9,076 nt of DNA from assembly GCA_004299215.1 (NCBI GenBank), contig SCTD01000152.1, positions 1 through 9,076 on the forward strand, written 5' to 3'. Position 1 is the first letter of the stretch. Every line of letters starts with the position of its first letter. This DNA comes from Frankiales bacterium. Its GTDB lineage: Bacteria; Actinomycetota; Actinomycetes; Mycobacteriales; SCTD01. The translations under genes were made by a program, and so were the position numbers. The notes under the pieces are model-generated. The model did no database searches. It was not told where the DNA came from and was given only the letters and a program-made list of their open reading frames with translations. Of this stretch, positions 5,356 to 9,076 are shown piece after piece.

Positions 5356-6028
5356 ACGCCGGGGCGACCGGGACCTCGACCTCGCTGGACGGCTGCTCGC
5401 CGGCGGCCGCGACAGGACCGGTGGCCGTGGTGCCGATGCAGGCCGCGCCTCGCTCGGGGGTCTGCGGACCGCTGCGGTAGCCCTCGATGAAGTCGTCGAT
5501 CCGCGAGTCGTCGGCGTTGTCGACCGAGAGCCGGCGGCCCCAGGCAGACAGGTTGATGGGGCTCGCCTGCTCGGGGACCGGGCTCATCAGGCCGTACGGG
5601 TCACCCTCGACCTTGGCGGCCAGCTTCTCCACCTGGTCGGCCGGGAGGTCCTCGTTGTAGGTGATCCAGACCGCGCCGTGCTCGAGCGAGTGGATGGCGT
5701 GCTCGGGCGCGATCGGCTCGGTGTAGACGTCGCACTGCTGCGGGGTCGCGTTGTGGGGGCCGGAGTTCGGCGGCGTCTGGTCGTAGTCCACCGGGCCGGC
5801 GACGTGGTCCCGCTCGAGCTCGCCCTCGGCCACCGCGACGCCCTCGATGGCGGCGTCGGGGTTGCGCACCAGGTCGCGGACGCCGGACCCCTGGTTGGCG
5901 GCGGCGTAGACGATCAGCCCGACCAGAGCGGCACCGAGCACGACGGACCCGACGACGGTGCCCCAGGGGAAGGGCTTCGAGACCTTCGTCGGTGCGGCCC
6001 GTCGAGGGGTGGCGGGGGTGCGAGCCAT
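5342..6028 (-). CDS. Membrane-anchored DUF3105 domain protein
   Basis: This 228-residue protein has a short basic cytoplasmic N-terminus (residues 1-20), one membrane segment at about 22-44 (GTVVGSVVLGAALVGLIVYA) and an extracytoplasmic DUF3105 domain. The diagnostic core is PPNSGPHNATPQQCDVY (86-102) followed by APEHAIHSLEHGAVWITY (107-124), with four histidines at 92, 110, 113 and 117. Cys99 and Cys197 could form a disulfide. The C-terminal 30 residues are a Pro/Ala/Val-rich tail. The ATG at 6028 is chosen because the basic-then-hydrophobic order starts there, with AGGA about 11 nt upstream. The biochemical role of DUF3105 is not known to me; the histidine cluster suggests metal binding. 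The gene is divergent from argS and convergent with the response regulator, with overlapping stop codons. Confidence 0.88.
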   Translation of the reverse strand: MARTPATPRRAAPTKVSKPFPWGTVVGSVVLGAALVGLIVYAAANQGSGVRDLVRNPDAAIEGVAVAEGELERDHVAGPVDYDQTPPNSGPHNATPQQCDVYTEPIAPEHAIHSLEHGAVWITYNEDLPADQVEKLAAKVEGDPYGLMSPVPEQASPINLSAWGRRLSVDNADDSRIDDFIEGYRSGPQTPERGAACIGTTATGPVAAAGEQPSSEVEVPVAPASPAG

Positions 6029-6062
6029 GCGAGATCCGTCCTCGTGCTTGGGTGCGGCGGGT

Positions 6063-6081
6063 CGGGACCGGGACGGTCCCG
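6063..6081. repeat. Inverted repeat CGGGACC-n5-GGTCCCG in the DUF3105/argS divergent region
   Basis: Perfect 7-bp arms flank the five-base loop GGGAC. If the DUF3105 mRNA starts near 6118, this would be a hairpin in its 5' leader about 35 nt before the ATG. It could also be an operator. No known regulator motif was recognised. Confidence 0.4.
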
Positions 6082-6088
6082 CAGGGGC

Positions 6089-6112
6089 GGGGACGCAGGT
6101 GACCTGCTCCCC
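6089..6112. repeat. Long near-perfect inverted repeat in the DUF3105/argS divergent region
   Basis: GCAGGT-G-ACCTGC (6095-6107) is a perfect 13-base palindrome around one central base. It extends outward as GGGGA (6089-6093) pairing with TCCCC (6108-6112), interrupted only by a bulged C at 6094. As DNA it looks like an operator for a dimeric regulator; as RNA it makes a 10-bp hairpin with loop UGA. It lies about 45-68 bp upstream of argS and at the predicted 5' end of the DUF3105 transcript. Confidence 0.45.
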
Positions 6113-6124
6113 GAACTCCTCAGA

Positions 6125-6130
6125 AGTCTA
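6125..6130 (-). promoter_or_regulatory. Candidate -10 element (TAGACT) for the DUF3105 gene
   Basis: On the minus strand this fits TAnnnT. The predicted transcription start near 6118 would give a leader of about 90 nt that contains both inverted repeats. The -35 region is weak, so this is a tentative call. Confidence 0.3.
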
Positions 6131-6144
6131 GGTGCGGGCGCGAC

Positions 6145-6150
6145 TACCCT
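6145..6150 (+). promoter_or_regulatory. Candidate -10 element (TACCCT) for argS-lysA, suggesting a leaderless mRNA
   Basis: The hexamer fits TAnnnT and ends 6 bp before the argS GTG, so transcription is expected to start at or next to the start codon. The purine-rich GGCGGA directly before GTG has no spacing to serve as a ribosome-binding site, which supports a leaderless transcript. No strong -35 is visible. Confidence 0.4.
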
Positions 6151-6156
6151 GGCGGA

Positions 6157-7821
6157 GTGACTCCCTCCGAGCTCGGCGCTGCCGTGCGCGCTGCCGTCGT
6201 GGCCGCGGTCGAGGCCGGCGAGCTGGCCGTGACGCCGCCCGCCGAGGTGACCGTCGAGCGCCCGCGGGTGAAGGAGCACGGCGACTACGCGACGAGCGTC
6301 GCGCTGCAGCTCGCCAAGCCCGCCGCTCGGCACCCGCGGGAGGTCGCGGAGCTGCTCGCTGCGCGGCTGCGCGCGGTCGAGGGTGTCGCCGAGGTCGAGG
6401 TCGCCGGGCCGGGCTTCCTCAACATCCGGCTCGCGCAGGCCTCGCTCGGCTCGGTCGCGGTGCAGGTGCTCGCGGCAGGAGCGGCGTACGGCACCAACGA
6501 CGCGGCTGCCGGCCAGAAGGTCAACCTGGAGTTCGTCAGCGCGAACCCGACCGGGCCGATCCACATCGGTCACGTGCGCTGGGCAGCGGTCGGCGACGCG
6601 CTCGGCCGGCTGCTGGAGGCCAGCGGCGCCGCGGTCACCCGCGAGTTCTACGTCAACGACGCCGGCGTGCAGATCGACCGGTTCGCCGCGTCGCTGCTCG
6701 CCGCTGCGCGCAGCGAGCCCACTCCGGAGGAGGGCTACGGCGGGGCGTACGTCGCGGAGTGGGCGCTCCGGGTGCTCGACCGCGAGCCGGACCTGCTCGA
6801 GCAGCCCGACGAGCAGGCGCTGGAACGGTTTCGGACCCTCGGCCTGCAGGTGGCGCTCGAGGAGATCCGCGGCTCGCTGGCGGGCTTCGGCGTCGAGTTC
6901 GACGTGTGGTTCTCCGAGCTGTCGCTGAAGGGGTCCGGCGCCGTCGAACGGGCCCTGGACCGGCTGCGCGAGCAGGGCCACGTCTTCGAGCAGGACGGTG
7001 CGGTCTGGCTGCGCACCACCGACTTCGGCGACGACAAGGACCGGGTGCTCGTCAAGAGCGACGGCTCCGGCACCTACTTCCTGTCCGACGCCGCCTACTA
7101 CGTCGACAAGCGCGAGCGCGGCTTCGACAGGTGCATCTACATGCTCGGCGCGGACCACCACGGCTACGTCGGCCGGCTCAAGGCGCTGGCGGCCTGCGCC
7201 GGTGACGACCCGGCGCAGAGCCTCGAGGTGCTGATCGGGCAGCTCGTCAACGTCCTCAAGGCGGGCGAGCCGATCCGGCTGAGCAAGCGGGCGGGGACGA
7301 TGGTCACGCTGGAGGACCTGCTCGAGCTGACCGGTCCGGACGCGGCGCGCTACACGCTCGCCCGCTCCTCGACCGACTCGACCCTGGACCTCGACGTCGA
7401 CCTGGTCACCCGCCAGAGCAGCGACAACCCGGTGTTCTACGTGCAGTACGCCGCGACCCGCGCCGCGAGCGTGCTGCGCAACGCGGCCGACATGGGCATC
7501 GACGAGCCGGACCCGGCGTCGGTCGACCTCTCGCTGCTGGCGCACCCGCGCGAGACGGAGCTGCTGCTCGCGCTCGCGGAGTTCCCGCAGGTCGTCGCGA
7601 CGGCCGCGGAGCTGCGCGAGCCGCACCGGGTGGCGCGCTACCTGGAGGAGAAGGTCGCGAAGGCCGCGCAGCGGTTCTGGGACGACTGCCAGGTGCTGCC
7701 CAAGGGCGACGAGGAGGTCGCGGCGACGACTGCCCCGCGGCTGCTGCTGTGGCGTGCCACGCGCATCGTGCTGGAGAACGGCCTGCGGCTGCTCGGCGTC
7801 ACCGCTCCGGAGAGGATGTGA
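6157..7821 (+). CDS. argS: Arginyl-tRNA synthetase
   Basis: This 554-residue class I synthetase attaches arginine to tRNA-Arg in the cytoplasm; the length is normal. The N-terminal Add-1 domain that recognises the tRNA elbow covers about residues 1-110 (RVKEHGDYATSVALQLAK). The nucleotide-binding signature is SANPTGPIHIGHVRWAAVGD, with HIGH at 136-139. Arginine-pocket segments include EFYVNDAGVQIDRFAASLL and YFLSDAAYYVDK. GADHHGYVGRLKAL is conserved, and the KMSKS-loop equivalent is LSKRAGT (375-381), the relaxed form usual for ArgRS. The DALR anticodon-binding domain occupies the C-terminus, from about 435 to 554, ending in the typical LRLLGVTAPERM. GTG at 6157 is favoured because the N-terminus matches family length and a -10 element abuts it. 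lysA starts within its stop codon, so the two are translationally coupled. Confidence 0.98.
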   Translation: MTPSELGAAVRAAVVAAVEAGELAVTPPAEVTVERPRVKEHGDYATSVALQLAKPAARHPREVAELLAARLRAVEGVAEVEVAGPGFLNIRLAQASLGSVAVQVLAAGAAYGTNDAAAGQKVNLEFVSANPTGPIHIGHVRWAAVGDALGRLLEASGAAVTREFYVNDAGVQIDRFAASLLAAARSEPTPEEGYGGAYVAEWALRVLDREPDLLEQPDEQALERFRTLGLQVALEEIRGSLAGFGVEFDVWFSELSLKGSGAVERALDRLREQGHVFEQDGAVWLRTTDFGDDKDRVLVKSDGSGTYFLSDAAYYVDKRERGFDRCIYMLGADHHGYVGRLKALAACAGDDPAQSLEVLIGQLVNVLKAGEPIRLSKRAGTMVTLEDLLELTGPDAARYTLARSSTDSTLDLDVDLVTRQSSDNPVFYVQYAATRAASVLRNAADMGIDEPDPASVDLSLLAHPRETELLLALAEFPQVVATAAELREPHRVARYLEEKVAKAAQRFWDDCQVLPKGDEEVAATTAPRLLLWRATRIVLENGLRLLGVTAPERM

Positions 7822-9076
7822 CGGTCGTGAGCGGCACCGACCTGGAGCCGGCCGTCTGGCCGCGCACGGCCGTGCGGACCCCCGAGGGAGTGCTCGAGCT
7901 CGGCGGCGTCGACGTGCGCAAGCTCGCCGCGGAGTTCGGCACGCCGGCCTACGTCCTGGACGAGGACGACTTCCGCGCGCGCTGTCGCGAGTGGCGCGAG
8001 GCGTTCGTCGACGCCGACGTCTACTACGCAGGGAAGGCCTTCCTGTGCACCGCCGTCGCCCGCTGGATCGCCGAGGAGGGTCTGGGCCTCGACGTGTGCA
8101 CCGGGGGCGAGCTGGCAGTCGCGGAGCGGGTGGCCTTCCCGGCCGAGCGGCTCACCTTCCACGGCAACAACAAGAGCGTCGCCGAGCTCGAGCGAGCCCT
8201 GCGTTACGGCGTGGGGCGCATCGCCGTCGACTCCTTCGAGGAGATCGGGCGCCTGGCCGAGCTGGCCGACCGGGCAGGTGTGCGTCAGCGGGTGCTGATC
8301 CGCTCCACCCCGGGCGTCGAGGCGCACACGCACGAGTACGTCCAGACCGGGCAGGAGGACCAGAAGTTCGGGTTCTCGCTGGCCAGCGGCGCAGCCGCCG
8401 AGGCGGTCCGTCGGGTGCTCGCCCAGCCCTCGCTCGAGCTGGTCGGCCTGCACTGCCACATCGGCTCGCACATCTTCGACACCCGCGGCTTCTCCCTCGC
8501 CGCCCACCGGATGGTCGGCCTGCTCGCTGCCATCCGTGACGAGCACGGCGTGGAGCTCGCCGAGCTCGACCTCGGTGGCGGCACCGGGATCGCCTACACC
8601 TCCGCCGACGACCCCATGCCGGCCGCCGAGTTCGCCGCCGGGTTGCGGGCCATCCTCGTCCGCGAGTGCGCGGCCGCGTCCTTGGCGCTGCCTCGGCTGG
8701 CCGTCGAGCCGGGCCGGGCGATCTCCGGTCCGACGACGGTCACCGTCTACGAGGTCGGCACGGTCAAGGAGCTGCCGGGCCTGCGGACCTACGTCAGCGT
8801 CGACGGCGGGATGAGCGACAACATCCGCACGGCCCTCTACGACGCCCGCTACACCGCCGTCCTCGCCAGCCGCGCGTCGACCGCCGAGCCCGCCAACGTG
8901 ACCCTCTGCGGGAAGCACTGCGAGAGCGGCGACATCGTGGTCCACGACGTGCCGCTGCCGGCCGACCTGGCGCCGGGTGACCTCGTCGCGGTGCCGGCCT
9001 CCGGCGCCTACCACCGCTCGATGGCGAGCAACTACAACCACGTCGGCCGGCCGCCGGTCGTCGCGGTGAAGGACGA
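7818..9076 (+). CDS. lysA: Diaminopimelate decarboxylase (3' end runs off the right edge)
   Basis: This pyridoxal-phosphate enzyme converts meso-diaminopimelate to lysine, the last step of lysine synthesis. It is a fold-type III (alanine racemase-like) decarboxylase; 419 residues are in the window and only the last few dozen are missing. The PLP lysine is Lys73 in YYAGKAF. Other family segments are HGNNKS (115-120), LHCHIGSH (211-218), the phosphate-binding LDLGGGTGIAY (250-260), EPGRAISGP (297-305), SVDGGMSDNIRTALYDARY (327-345), the active-site Cys368 in GKHCESGD, and GAYHRSMASNYN (397-408). Two starts are possible: GTG at 7818, which overlaps the argS stop as GTGA, or GTG at 7827, which sits 10 nt after GGAGAGGA (7809-7816). 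The first is chosen for the 4-bp coupled overlap. Homoserine dehydrogenase and threonine genes often follow in actinobacteria. Confidence 0.97.
   Translation, partial: MTVVSGTDLEPAVWPRTAVRTPEGVLELGGVDVRKLAAEFGTPAYVLDEDDFRARCREWREAFVDADVYYAGKAFLCTAVARWIAEEGLGLDVCTGGELAVAERVAFPAERLTFHGNNKSVAELERALRYGVGRIAVDSFEEIGRLAELADRAGVRQRVLIRSTPGVEAHTHEYVQTGQEDQKFGFSLASGAAAEAVRRVLAQPSLELVGLHCHIGSHIFDTRGFSLAAHRMVGLLAAIRDEHGVELAELDLGGGTGIAYTSADDPMPAAEFAAGLRAILVRECAAASLALPRLAVEPGRAISGPTTVTVYEVGTVKELPGLRTYVSVDGGMSDNIRTALYDARYTAVLASRASTAEPANVTLCGKHCESGDIVVHDVPLPADLAPGDLVAVPASGAYHRSMASNYNHVGRPPVVAVKD

Noticed and set aside
5914..7626. Long minus-strand open frame opposite argS
   Set aside because: argS on the plus strand is unmistakable, and the antisense product is an Arg/Val/Leu/Asp-rich shadow without recognisable motifs.
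7638..9041. Long minus-strand open frame opposite lysA
   Set aside because: Shadow of lysA; the plus-strand frame holds all decarboxylase motifs.
1..9076. Mobile element, CRISPR array, toxin-antitoxin or phage-defence system
   Set aside because: No transposase, integrase, direct-repeat array, target-site duplication or defence-type domain was found, and base composition is even throughout.

Overview
This is chromosomal DNA from a very GC-rich actinobacterium. Supporting signs are strong G/C at third codon positions, frequent GTG starts, a Kgd-type 2-oxoglutarate dehydrogenase (acyltransferase fused to E1), the argS-lysA gene pair and a DUF3105 protein. No lineage-specific marker allows a genus call. 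There is no insertion sequence, phage gene, CRISPR array or base-composition break, so this is ordinary core and near-core chromosome rather than a mobile island.

Left part (1-3194). The 5' end of kgd runs off the left edge on the minus strand. Across a short divergent spacer lies a plus-strand pair: an exported lipoprotein alpha/beta hydrolase of the tripeptidyl-aminopeptidase (SlpD/SlpE/TAP) type, then a stand-alone 2-oxoacid dehydrogenase acyltransferase (E2) catalytic domain with no lipoyl domain. The second protein is distantly related to the acyltransferase segment at the start of the neighbouring kgd.

Middle part (3184-6028). Single genes alternate in orientation, so their stops meet with almost no spacing: a 79-residue unknown protein (-), a GAF-GGDEF diguanylate cyclase (+), a 78-residue lipoprotein (-), tRNA-Arg(CCG) (-), a single-domain response regulator (+) and a membrane-anchored DUF3105 protein (-). 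The response regulator and DUF3105 genes share one palindromic CTAG in which both stop codons lie.

Right part (6029-9076). A 128-bp divergent region carries two inverted repeats and candidate -10 elements for both directions. It is followed by complete argS (arginyl-tRNA synthetase) and, overlapping its stop by 4 bp, lysA (diaminopimelate decarboxylase), which runs off the right edge. argS-lysA is a classic actinobacterial operon joining arginine charging to the last step of lysine synthesis; a tRNA-Arg gene also lies 1.3 kb upstream of argS.

I found no convincing new multi-gene system. The points most worth a second look are the lipoyl-less E2 protein beside kgd, the inverted repeat between DUF3105 and argS, the hairpin over the start of the small lipoprotein, the shared-stop hairpin, and the uncharacterised small and DUF3105 proteins.
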